A stretch of DNA of 64,000 nucleotides from Daphnia carinata (taxonomy: Eukaryota; Arthropoda; Branchiopoda; Diplostraca; Daphniidae), in assembly GCF_022539665.2 (NCBI RefSeq), contig NC_081333.1, positions 3,224,001 to 3,288,000 on the forward strand, in the 5' to 3' direction. The notes beneath the pieces were generated by a model. It worked only from the letters and a program-made list of their open reading frames with translations, did not search any database and was not told the DNA's origin. The position numbers and the translations under genes were made by a program. Shown here piece after piece: positions 21,105 to 31,549 of this stretch (its first letter is position 1; every line of letters starts with the position of its first letter).

Positions 21105-21196
21105 CGCCATCTGGTGGTAAATGGAACAGCTTCTACACGCCATCTAACGGTAAATTGTGTTTTGAAATCAGATGCAGCGTTTTCGCCATCTATTGG
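21105..21196. promoter_or_regulatory. Three CGCCATCTNNNGG motifs between cyclophilin and Ly6 genes
   Basis: CGCCATCTGGTGG (21105-21117), CGCCATCTAACGG (21138-21150) and CGCCATCTATTGG (21184-21196) lie in the same direction within 92 bases. The core resembles reverse-strand CTCF sites (AGRNGGCG) and also contains the YY1-type GCCAT core. Their role is inferred only. Confidence 0.4.
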
Positions 21197-21586
21197 CAAG
21201 CAGCGTTCTCTAATAATATTTATGCGATTGGTTTCATCGACCTAGAAACGTTTAAGTCGTCCTTTTTTAGAATTAAAATAGAAAAATAAAGCACTAATAA
21301 AATTATTTTTATCGTATTATCGCCATGTATTGTTCAAAGTAAACGAGCGCCTCCACGGAGATAGTGTTAAGAATACGACACGTAAAGGGAACAGTTATGC
21401 CTCAGTTTGTTTCACATCTATGTGGAATGATTTGTGTTGTAGCTAAGGGAACCGGCAAAAGGTAGAGATTGCTAAGGGTAAAAGTAGGGAGAGCAACGGG
21501 AGGATCCAGATTGTAATTAACACATAATGCTGAAACTCAATAAGGGCAAAGAAAGACACGGCGCCGTTTCTTGCATAAATCTGCTT

Positions 21587-22572
21587 CTACAGCTGGCCGC
21601 AGTCGACGATCTTAACGGGCTTGACTGGTTTGCCACTAGAAGAGCCGCAAGCTTCAATCTGAAAATAAAAACGCCATCACTTCTAGTTGCAGCATTACTT
21701 TGAATTTCAAATTACCTGTCTAAGGAGATCCATGCCCTCAACAACTTGACCGAAAACAACATGTTTTCCATCTAGCCATGAGGTCTTGGCAGTGCAGAGG
21801 AAAAACTGACTGCCGTTGGTGTTGGGACCAGCATTGGCCATGGACAGGATACCTGAAACAATCAAAATGAAACTATACAACACAGCTAACTATACAGTTG
21901 AGCGGGAAGTTACCAGGTCCAGTGTGCTTCAGTTGGAAGTTCTCATCCTCAAACTTGTTGCCATAGATGGACTTGCCTCCAGTGCCATTGTGGTTGGTGA
22001 AATCACCACCTTGGCACATGAACTGGGGGATGATACGGTGGAAAGTTGATCCCTTGTATCTCATTCCACTCTTTTCACCCGTGCACAAGGCTCGGAAATT
22101 CTCGGCTGTGCGAGGAACCACATCAGCGCGGAGCTAAAGAAAGATAAGATTAAAATGCAGTGCACAAAATCAGTCTGAATTATTCACGATGCGGTCTAGT
22201 CTTAACAAAAAAATATATTACAAGTCATATCTATCATTATGGTACAGATTCTTAGTGTCATGCACGTGGCTCACAAGCCGCCATGTTGGACCACGCCAAA
22301 CGGGAGGGATTGCAAAACGCCGGCAAGTAAAAATATGAACTATTTTTAAACCGGTAGGAAAGGTTCCAAAAATAAGGTTAAAAAGTTCCAAGAGTTACCT
22401 CCATGACCAATCGGCCGGCATTTTGGTTGTTGATGGCAATATCGAAGAAAACCTTTGGGTTGGCCATGATTTTTTCGGTGTTTTTGGCGAACAAACGAGA
22501 GAAGGAGACTGTAACACGCGCTGTAGTCAAGTGAGGAGAGAGAAGCGACGAACGGCTTACGATAAATGCCAT
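21587..22572 (-). CDS. Cyclophilin A-type peptidyl-prolyl isomerase with alternative in-frame start
   Basis: Cyclophilins catalyse cis-trans isomerisation of proline bonds. Exons: 22572-22399, 22133-21914, 21852-21716, 21658-21587. From the inner ATG at 22467 the protein is 165 aa, exactly the usual cyclophilin A size ([20 protein letters not shown]). All active-site landmarks are present: [16 protein letters not shown], the [11 protein letters not shown] loop, [15 protein letters not shown], the [12 protein letters not shown] tryptophan loop that binds cyclosporin, and KIVDCGQL at the end. An in-frame ATG at 22572 adds 35 residues rich in Arg and Ser with no acid until near the end, resembling a mitochondrial presequence. 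One locus may thus supply cytosolic and mitochondrial (cyclophilin D-like) forms. An open frame continues upstream to another ATG at 22665. Confidence 0.95.
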
Positions 22573-23521
22573 GGCGCCAGTGGACAATGATGGCAATATG
22601 TGGGTGCACTGCTTCAAGTTAAGGCATTGGTCTCCAGAAAAAAAGAACGAATTTAACGACGCCATCTATGAGTCGCTTTTGAAGCTTAAGAGCTAAGTCA
22701 ATATGACATTTTAAAAGATTTTCTTTTTCTTTCTGAAATCTTCTGAGCAACTCAAGAAATGCCTTACATTATGACGGCAGAATTACTCTTATCCAATACA
22801 TTGCATTTGTTTTCCTATTTAAAAAATGAAAACTAATTTGAATATTCAATCAGGCAAGGCGGCTCTAACCTGCTGTATATTTCCATAGCCAAAAGAAAAA
22901 ACAACGTTACTTTGACTAGTTTTTTAGGTGTGCATTGCCGCAAGGTCACGCAATGTACATATACGACCTTTGCTCGTGACATCGTATGTGCTACGCATGT
23001 ACACCATGTCGACGTTCCATGTCGTTATTCGATGCCCAACACCATATACGTCAAATGCACAATCGCAGCAACGAAAATACGGCGTTTACTGAAGTGGATA
23101 GTATTCCCTTCTGCCAACGTTAATCAAGTTAATATTTTGCAAATTAACTTTGTTTTCAAAGTCACGTTCGATTGTCATCACTCGGCCATTTCCAGTCATG
23201 CATCTGTTTGATTTACGTCCCTATTTCTCTTGCAAAAGCTGTCAAAACGAAACGACGATCGAAACGTGAAATATCTTTCGTGGCGCCCTCTTTGCAGTTT
23301 TCTAGCATGCAAGAAAGTTAGCGAACGGGTTAAATCCACGATGTTTTCCAATGCCAAACGCAAAATGTTCCGAACTGGTTCGTGTGCAAGGTTGTTCCTG
23401 TTCAAATGTTATCGACAATATCGTTCCACACCCTTCACAAGAAAATTAAATGAACCACCTTCAGCATCTGTGAATTGGGCGTTGTTTCTCCTTTCTTTTG
23501 TTCTATGCATTTGTTAATCCA
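22573..23521. other. Intergenic between cyclophilin and cystatin-like gene
   Basis: The cyclophilin promoter (minus strand) and the cystatin-like promoter (plus strand) must lie here. One more CGCCATCT motif is at 22660-22667. The open frames in it have no recognisable similarity. Confidence 0.4.
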
Positions 23522-23529
23522 TATAAATA
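23522..23529 (+). promoter_or_regulatory. Candidate TATA box of the cystatin-like gene
   Basis: TATAAATA lies 169 nt before the ATG. A 76-nt 5'UTR intron is plausible (donor CAG|GTATCA at 23614, acceptor ending at 23689, two bases before the ATG). Confidence 0.45.
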
Positions 23530-23690
23530 CTCTTAAAAACTGACACCTAACTTAATTCCCTGGACGTTGTCAGAAAATTAAGAGCCCTCGCGGAATAAAC
23601 CCACGGTTCTCAGGTATCATGGAACGCTCTGTTCTTTCTCATCATAACTTGTAATTCATGTACTCATTCCTGACATTTGATTGAAACAGA

Positions 23691-24806
23691 ATGCATTCGG
23701 AAGCTGCTGTAGTAATCACAACATTCGTGATTATTGCAGCACTTTTAATTGCCCAAACATCATCTCTTCCAACCACGAAAAAAGCATTGGACATCAGATC
23801 ACCATCGACTACCACGACGGGTACGAATGACGTCACAAGTGTCATCTCCAGCAACAAAGCAGCCATTCCCCCGACATCGAATTCCATTGACAACAAAGGC
23901 TACATTCGAGTCAATCTCGACGACGGCAATCTTCAAGAATTGTCTGCTTTTGCTACGGGGGAGATTCGATTACGTCAGAAATCCGCAGATCTCTCGTTGA
24001 AGGGCGTCTCGTTCGCTTTGAAACAAATTTCTACATCACTCGCAGAGAGCAACTACAAGATGACGTTGGTGCTGGCTAACAAGGACGAGAAACGATCCCA
24101 ATTTTTAATTTGCAACGTCGACATCGTTCACGATGCATCCGCAAATCAGAGGCGAGTGAAAACAGATTGCCTAAGGGCTAACATTGTGACCGGCATTCAG
24201 TCGATACGTCCCGACGGCATTTTCCAGGAGGATGCCGATCTTGCGGCAGCTGTTTTCGCCGCAAACGAACTCAATCGCCAGAGCAACAATTCATCTCCGC
24301 TGACTCTCGTGCATTACGTGGCTTCCGGCTCGCACGAAATGATATCCGGCACTGAATACAAATTGCACATGCAGGTGCAGACGAGCCCGAAAGATGACAA
24401 GGTTTTGCTTTGCGAAACGAGCGTTTTACCGAGAAGCCCCAAGATGCTGCACGGAACTGAGTGTGGCACTCTAGCGGGAAAAGACGATAGCGGATCTTAC
24501 AGCGCAGCTGACGTCAAGGATGCGGATGTGATAGAGACGGCTGAATTTGCTGCCAATGCCCTGATGGAGCGGCAAGTTGCAGAAGCACCTGATGAATTGA
24601 TTCCAGTGAAAGTTGCGAGAGTTTGGAAGAAACCTGTTCGCGGAATTCAACGACGACTTCGTATGACATTGAGCGACGATGCCGAAGGTGGCCAGCCGTC
24701 TTCGTACTGCCTCGCAGTCGTCTTTGAAGACAGGCTGTCTGGCGAATATGAACTGGTTACCGGAGCTGGAAACACTGTCTGTTCGCCTACGCCACCTACC
24801 GTTTAA
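23691..24806 (+). CDS. Secreted protein with three cystatin-like repeats
   Basis: This is a single-exon 371-aa protein. Residues 1-25 form a signal peptide (VITTFVIIAALLIAQTSS). A Thr/Ser-rich linker follows to about 60. Three related units then repeat: about 63-160, 165-265 and 275-368, each with a helix of the ELxxxATxA type (LQELSAFATGEI, DADLAAAVFAANELN, ADVIETAEFAANALM), an antiparallel strand pair and paired cysteines (FLICNV/KTDC, VLLCET/GTEC, SYCLAV/NTVC). This is the multidomain cystatin/kininogen pattern of cysteine-protease inhibitors. The central QxVxG wedge is not preserved: the matching strands read VASGSHEMISG and VWKKPVRG, so inhibition of papain-type proteases is uncertain. 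AATAAA follows at 24846. Confidence 0.82.
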   Translation: MHSEAAVVITTFVIIAALLIAQTSSLPTTKKALDIRSPSTTTTGTNDVTSVISSNKAAIPPTSNSIDNKGYIRVNLDDGNLQELSAFATGEIRLRQKSADLSLKGVSFALKQISTSLAESNYKMTLVLANKDEKRSQFLICNVDIVHDASANQRRVKTDCLRANIVTGIQSIRPDGIFQEDADLAAAVFAANELNRQSNNSSPLTLVHYVASGSHEMISGTEYKLHMQVQTSPKDDKVLLCETSVLPRSPKMLHGTECGTLAGKDDSGSYSAADVKDADVIETAEFAANALMERQVAEAPDELIPVKVARVWKKPVRGIQRRLRMTLSDDAEGGQPSSYCLAVVFEDRLSGEYELVTGAGNTVCSPTPPTV

Positions 24807-24845
24807 ATTGATAAGATTTTATACTCAAAACACTGGCCGTTTTTA

Positions 24846-24851
24846 AATAAA
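24846..24851 (+). promoter_or_regulatory. Cystatin-like gene polyadenylation signal
   Basis: AATAAA lies 40 nt after the stop codon. Confidence 0.6.
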
Positions 24852-25490
24852 TACGTGTACCTTCTTCGAGAATCACATTTCATCTATCAATTGTTCATTC
24901 GTTTTTGCATCGGTATTTTCAAATATTTACCGCTCCCAACAACCTTGTACATTTTTTACTCCACAGATGGCGACTGTATCCTGTTTGGCGATTGCCGAGA
25001 AAAAAAAAAAAAACAAACATCAAATAGACAAACTCAAGAGGCGATGACTGCCGATGATTGACACACAAAACATTAAAAACAAATGAGTAGGGTGGACTTT
25101 AGTCAAGTAGAAACAAATAAGGCGCTGATGCTGGGCGTATTTTTTCATCGTAGAATCGGGACGGCCAGAAGTTTATCTGGAGACTCATAGATGCACTGAT
25201 TTCATATCCTCCAGTTTTATTTACTAAGGAAAAAGAAAAAAAAAAAAAAAAAACGAACGAAAAAATACGTGTGTTTACCTTAGTCTTTCGACCCTTTGGC
25301 CGTCATGTAGGTTAATGATATATTGACTTTAAACGACGGGGATGGACGGGAGAAACATACGGAATGTCACAAAATCAACACGGCACTGTGACTCTCCCCT
25401 TACTTTTCCAACTTCCAGCATATAATATCAAATATTCTATATATTTTCCCCTCAATTTTGGTCCCAACTTCATGTTCCCAAATTTGTCCC

Positions 25491-25515
25491 TTTTTTTTTT
25501 TTTTTTTTTTTTTTT
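25491..25515. repeat. Poly-T run (25)
   Basis: This is an uninterrupted homopolymer of 25 T. Confidence 0.9.
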
Positions 25516-26873
25516 AGAACAACAAGAAAAATCCCGAATGGCGACATGAACCCGCTGTTGGATGGATTGATGAGTCCCGTCCCATTCAGATGACATTTTT
25601 TTTTCTCAAACACGAAAACGGAACTAGCGCGTTATTCCGTTTTCTTTCCTCCCCATTTTAAATGTTGGTGAAATTTGGCTGTCCAATGAGCCGTAACGGT
25701 CAGTCCATTTTCTTGTCCATGAGAAATTTCAAAAAATACGAGACCCGCTGCGCCGACACTTTGAGAAGCATTTCATTTTTAAGCTTAGACGTTAAAGAAT
25801 AGAAATCTCTCACATCCGATTTCGTGTTTCTTCTTGTTGTTAAAATAATTCCCCTTCTTTTAACCGGAATCACGATCACTTTTTTCATGTCGCCAACGGT
25901 CGGGATTCATTTTTTTTTTTTTTTTTTTGTTTCGTTCACATAGTCCATCGTTTCCTCTGATGTGAATTTCTTCTTCTTTTATTTTCTTGTTGTTTGGCCG
26001 ACACGAGAGTTGAAATAACTGGACGATGGGCCAGGAGCGTGATTCTCAGTTAGAAGGCCGGACAGAAGGGAAACTTATGTGTTTTTTTTTTGTTTTTTTT
26101 CCAGCCATCGGCGCTGGCCCCCAAGTCATTTCCGGATGAATGGATGACCGAAGAAATAAGAGGACACACACACACACACACACACATCCCCATATCCCAC
26201 ATCCTCTCATTTCCCTCAGCTTTTCTGGGAAGACAAGGCCTACATGGAGAGGATTATGCCCTAAAGGAAGTTTCTCAACCTGTAAAAAATAAAACTCAAT
26301 TGTTCAAGAAAAACAAAAAAAAAAAAAAAAATGGGGAGACGTGTGTGTGTGTGTTGCGGATGTGTCTGTTGGTGAGCTTGCCATCATGTCCCAACGTCTT
26401 CCACATTTCTTTTTTTTTCTTTTTTTCAGTGATGATGGGGCGTGCCTGGCGTTCTCCTCGCTCATTACCAGGTGTTATTTTCGGGACACTTCTTTTCCTT
26501 CCTACGTATTTTTTTTTTTTTTTTACGTGTCCTCGTGCGTTTCCTATTTCTCTCCTTACGGAAAAGAGTCTTCAGGCTATGATGATATTAAACTAACGTA
26601 CATCTTCCTCCTTCTATTGTTCTTCAAAATTCTGATTTCAAATCATTTTCCTTTTTCAATAATCCCAACGTCCAATTATTATTTGAAAAATCACGCATCC
26701 GGAAGACCTGAAGTCTGTCCGTGATGAAACAAATATCAGTGTCGTTACTTGTTTTGATTTTTTGTTTTTCCGGTTTGCCGCAGGTGCCAAAGAAAACATG
26801 AAGAATAATAAAAAAAAAAATACATCGAGATGATAAAAAAAAAAAAATGAAAAATATATATAAGTATAGACTA

Positions 26874-26876
<3 letters not shown>

Positions 26877-26905
<29 letters not shown>
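26877..26905. repeat. (TC)n microsatellite
   Basis: About 14 uninterrupted TC units. A (CA)n array of similar kind is at 26164-26186. Confidence 0.9.
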
Positions 26906-26908
<3 letters not shown>

Positions 26909-27159
26909 CGGTGCTGGCCACCACCGAACACACATACCGCCCGCCGTCACCGCACGGCCGCTGCCTGCTGGCCTGCCGCCGCCCTTCTTTTTGCGGTTTG
27001 CTCGATGTTCCCGTTTGCTGAGTCCGCACGCGCACACTGTTTCGTTTGGGCTCATCAGCCGGATAAGACCATACTCACCTCTTCTATATGTTATAACTCT
27101 CACATCAACATTTTCCGCCTGCGGAATTCTCTTAGAACACATCGGTACGGACTTGGGAA

Positions 27160-27161
<2 letters not shown>

Positions 27162-27192
<31 letters not shown>
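27162..27192. repeat. Poly-A run (31)
   Basis: An uninterrupted homopolymer, followed within 40 bases by a poly-T run of over 20; the pair could fold back. Confidence 0.9.
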
Positions 27193-27195
<3 letters not shown>

Positions 27196-27681
27196 AGGAT
27201 GGAAAGAAATACAAAGTCCGTCCGGTCATCTTTTTTTTTTTTTTTTTTTTTAAAGGCCGGACGTCTTTAAATTTTTTTTTTTTTTCCGTGCAACGGGTCA
27301 GGTGATTGAACTCACCTGTGTTATCTCTAATAACATTGTCCGTACGAGTTATACTTTTATTTTTATGGAGCTTTTCTTTGCGGCCGGACCGCTGCTGGCG
27401 TTGTGTCCGGCTCTGACCTGGCGTTCTTCTTCCTCCTCTCTTGGGCCAAGCCATCAAAGTTCTCTCTCAGCAGTTGAAGAATCCGTTGCGGATATCCGCG
27501 CTAAAAAAGAAAAAAGAAAAAGGACAACGCGGAGAAACAAGAGAGAAGAAGCCATTGTTGTTTCTCCAAACTGCGTGTGTGTGTGTGTGTGAACCTTCTT
27601 TCTTCAGCCTTCCTCTTCGGAGAAGACGCACAAATGACGTCTTTTCTCTCTGTCTCTCTCCCCACCGTGTTCTTCTATGAA

Positions 27682-27714
<33 letters not shown>

Positions 27715-29159
27715 GGGGATATTAAACGCATTCGATAACGACACACAGATATACTCTTATATAATAAAAAAAAAAAGAGAGGATAGAAACTTGACAATAA
27801 TAAAAATATGAAAATAAGACGAGAGCGGAAGTTGAAAAGCTCTTTTGTTATTACCATATTCCCTTATGCGAAGAAGCCGTGCAACACGCAAAGCGACTGA
27901 ATTACACGCGTCGCATTCACCAAAAAAAAAGGGAGATTCTTTCGAAAGATTCTTCTTATGTACACACACACACACACAGAGAGAAGAAAAGGATGTGTGT
28001 GTATACAGTTTTCTCCCGGCGCTCCTGGCACAGGATATGTGTAATGATCTCCCCCCCTCCAAAAGAAAAAGAGAGATGACCTTTTGCAGCGTGGGGGATG
28101 TGTGGAGGTGGCTGCTGCAAAACAACAACACGGTCCTGACCTTTCACTTCATCCCGACACGGAGATGCATGAGAATGGCGCGCGAGGCAGCGCGTCATCT
28201 TCAAGAAGAATAAAGAAGAAGAAGAAGAGGAGCGTGATGCCGTCAAAGGTTACCGTCAAAGTTCAAGGTGGGGCAGACTCGCAAGATCATCACTGAAACG
28301 AAAAACTAAATAAAAAAAAATAAAAGGTGAACCTTGAAGGGAAGTAAACAAAAAAAAAAAAATAAGAGATGAACGCACATTTTCTTTTCGACTTTAATCT
28401 CGATCTTGTAGAAACGAAAACGCTGCCCGGGGGAAAGGGATATATTATCGTTATCTATCTATAAGGTTTCTTCTTTTTTCATAAGTTCAAGTATGGCTTC
28501 TTTCATTTTTTTTTTCTCCTGATCTTGTTAGAAGATCCTTTTTTTTTTTAAAAAAAAAAAACAAACAAGTTAACCAACCGAAAAAAGGGGGAGTCTGTTC
28601 TTCTTTTTGAACTCCCACTTTAAGCAAATTCGGAGGTGTACATCAGTCAAAGAGAGAAAAAAAAAACATCAGACGAAAGTTTGCTCTTTTTTTTTTTAAC
28701 CTTAACTACGATCCCCTCGTTCGTGTGATTTACGTCTGCGTGTAAACGTAGGTCTACAGACGATAGGGTAACGTACGTCACGAGAGCGGTGAACGAAGAC
28801 GACAAGATTTCGAGCGAAAAATGAAACAAACGAAATCACAAAAGATCGAATTAAAAACGTTCACGTACGTGAGAATTCCATCGAACCCAACCCCCTGTGT
28901 GTGGGGGGGGGGGGTGTAACGAGCTGCTGTGCCGAATTGTTTTTTTTTTTTTTAAACGTGGTGGGGTTCACAGAGACATTGACGACACACAATGCCCAAC
29001 AAAATGGCGAAAATGGCGATCGATAGGCGGAGCACAAAATGGTTACCTTGACGACAGCTGGATCGATCCGCACTATCGACAGGACATGAACGACAAACTG
29101 AACAAAAATTTTCAACCCCCCCCCTCTCCGAAAAACCGTGACACGTGTCGTTAGTTCTA

Positions 29160-29178
29160 GAACATCCAATGATCTGAA

Positions 29179-29211
<33 letters not shown>

Positions 29212-29400
29212 AGCAAAAAATGCAAAATCGAGAGAAAAAAAAGTAAGGGAAGGGAGAGGAAAACCAAACGATTCGAACAAAGAAAAGCAAATGATGCAAA
29301 TTTCGAAAGAAAAAAGTAAGAGGAAAAACAAATGATTCGAACAAAGAAAAGCAAAAGATGCAAAATTCGAGAGAAAAAAAAAAAAGAAGGGGAAGAGAGA
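29160..29400. repeat. Minisatellite, about 64-73-bp unit, three copies
   Basis: The sequence GAACAAAGAAAAGCAAA-GATGCAAA then TCGAGAGAAAAAA repeats with starts near 29213, 29286 and 29350. The copies differ by indels in A runs and by scattered substitutions. A 30-base poly-A (29180-29209) lies at its left end. Confidence 0.75.
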
Positions 29401-31535
29401 CGAAAACTTGTCAAAAGAAAAAAAATGTAAATTAGCACATATTCAAAATGATTTGAAAAAAAATAAATGAAAAAAAATAACCCTCGAATTCAAAACAACT
29501 TTTACTTTAACGTGAGATTGCCTTGGTAATTACACCAAGATGATACAAACGGCGGATGGACGGAATTCTGTGTAGAGCGTCCGGAAGCCGCGGGCCAAAC
29601 AGCATCCGGCATGGCGACCGCAAAAAAAAAAAAGAGAGGGGAGGAAATCAATGAGGGTCTCTCTTGCAAGTCGACACACTCAAACAAAATTTGATCGTAT
29701 TTACCTATTATTTATCACCTGATTTCCAAAACGTCTGGAACAGCCATAATAAAAAAAAAAAAATATGTGGAACACACGCGTAGTTCGATTTGGAGTGTAA
29801 CACGTCAATGTCCAAAAGAGAGACAACGTTTTTTCTTTAAAAAAAAAATCAAAACAAAATGGAAAAGAACGGGACGATCGACTCCAGTTGTTTCATTTTG
29901 TTGCAGGATGGCGTGAAAAAAAAAAAAAAAAAACGAACCAGAAAAACAAAACAAAAAAAAAATGAGAAATTGGATAAAAGATCTCGCGTTCACACAGACA
30001 CAGACATCAGCTTTTAAAAAGAAAAGAAGGGGAGAAATCAATAAATGTACGCACACACCCGACTTTTTGCCTTGGTCTAAACTTGTCGTCGAAATAAACA
30101 GGACCACCTGGGTGTTGTCCATCCATTTTCTTTTACCTGGGCGATGAAAATGGTAAGAAACGAAGAGAACAGGAGCACTGGAAAGCACAGCAGCCTCTCA
30201 AGGTGTTTAGTTTCTTCTTTTTAAATCTTCACTTTTTGTTTTGTTTTTTTTGTATCGAAAATGTTCATTGAAAAAAACGTCTGGTCGTTTCAAAAATCAA
30301 CTGGTCAGACAAGAACAGGTTTAACAACTTTTTTTTTGTTCCAACGTTGCAAGATGTTGACAGTGACATCTCGAGACATAATTTTTTTTTTTTTTTTACA
30401 GAAAATCAGAGGAACAAAAAAAAAAAAAAAAAAGAAAGAAAGAACTGTGTTCTCATCTTTTTTTACGTGCGTTGTTTCGTATGTCTCGCTCAGCTGATTC
30501 GCTTGATGCGAGTTGTTATTAGTTTGGCTGTGTGTGTGAGGTGGAGGCTGCTGCGCCTCCTTGAGCAGCAGACAGCAACACATCCGGCCGGAATACGTAA
30601 CAACCTTGACATTTTCCTTCTATCTTCCCTTTCTCTCTCTCTCTCTCTCTCTTCATTTTCGTTCTCGTTTCATTTGAAAACACACCGAAAAAAAAAAAAA
30701 AAAGAAAGAAAGAACACAAATATAATTATGAATCGTTTCTTCTCCCTTCTGCTGCAGCAAGAAGAACACAGACGAAAAGAGACAGCACCAAAGGGAGGTG
30801 GGTCTGTTTTTCTCTCCCCCCTCCCCCCCCATGTCTACTTCACCTGGTTGGTGGTTTTCCGGTGGCGGATGAGACACACAAGAAAGAGAGAATTAAAAAA
30901 GACGAAGCGCTGACTTGGAAAAGAAGAAGGCAGAGTCTTGAGAGAGAGAGAGAGGATGTAATCATCTGGCAGCAAACCGGGAGCACCTGGCCCTATAGCT
31001 CTCATTATATCATTGTCATTAACTTTTTTGTTTCTTTCCCTTTTTTTTTTAACATCCCTCTTTCTTTCTTTTTTTTTTTTTCTCAAGATATAAGGCAAGT
31101 TTAGTTTCCGCATCAAATGAAGAAGAAGGACGTTGGACCAACCAAACATTTTTTTTTTGGGTTGATGAAACGATACGTTTTGATTGGGCATAAAACAAGG
31201 TCTATTAGAAAAACAATGAAGAACGATGATCAAAAACGTGGGGTTTCAGACAAATAGAAATGTAATGTTTAAAAAAACAAAACAAATACAAAATGAAATG
31301 GTAACCAAGGCAAAGATGGTTTTTGGACGGGCAAAAGAAAAATTTGGAAGACGTTGATGAATAAGAGCGGCGAGGCGGTGATACTATCCCTTAAAAACAA
31401 AAGATGTGCTCTGTCTATGTAATAATCTGATCTCTAACGTTCTTCTCTTTTTTTTGTGTGTGTGTGTGTCTCTCTCTCTCTTCGCATTGCATCATTTACG
31501 GTTCGGAAAAAAGGAATATATCAACAACCGGTTCG

Positions 31536-31549
31536 GTTGCCATGGAGAC
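31536..31549. promoter_or_regulatory. X-box-like site
   Basis: GTTGCCATGGAGAC: a perfect left RFX half, with one mismatch in the right half. A related site, GTAACCAAGGCAAA, is at 31301-31314. Confidence 0.4.

Noticed and set aside
26164-26186. CRISPR-like or telomeric array
   Set aside because: It is a plain (CA)n microsatellite; no spaced repeats occur in the window.
26624-27457. 277-codon open frame on the minus strand
   Set aside because: It is built from poly-A/T (Phe and Lys runs) and (GA)n (Arg-Glu runs); no domain or balanced composition.
29516-29529. ATTGCCTTGGTAAT as a further X-box
   Set aside because: Both halves are imperfect; not counted in the cluster.
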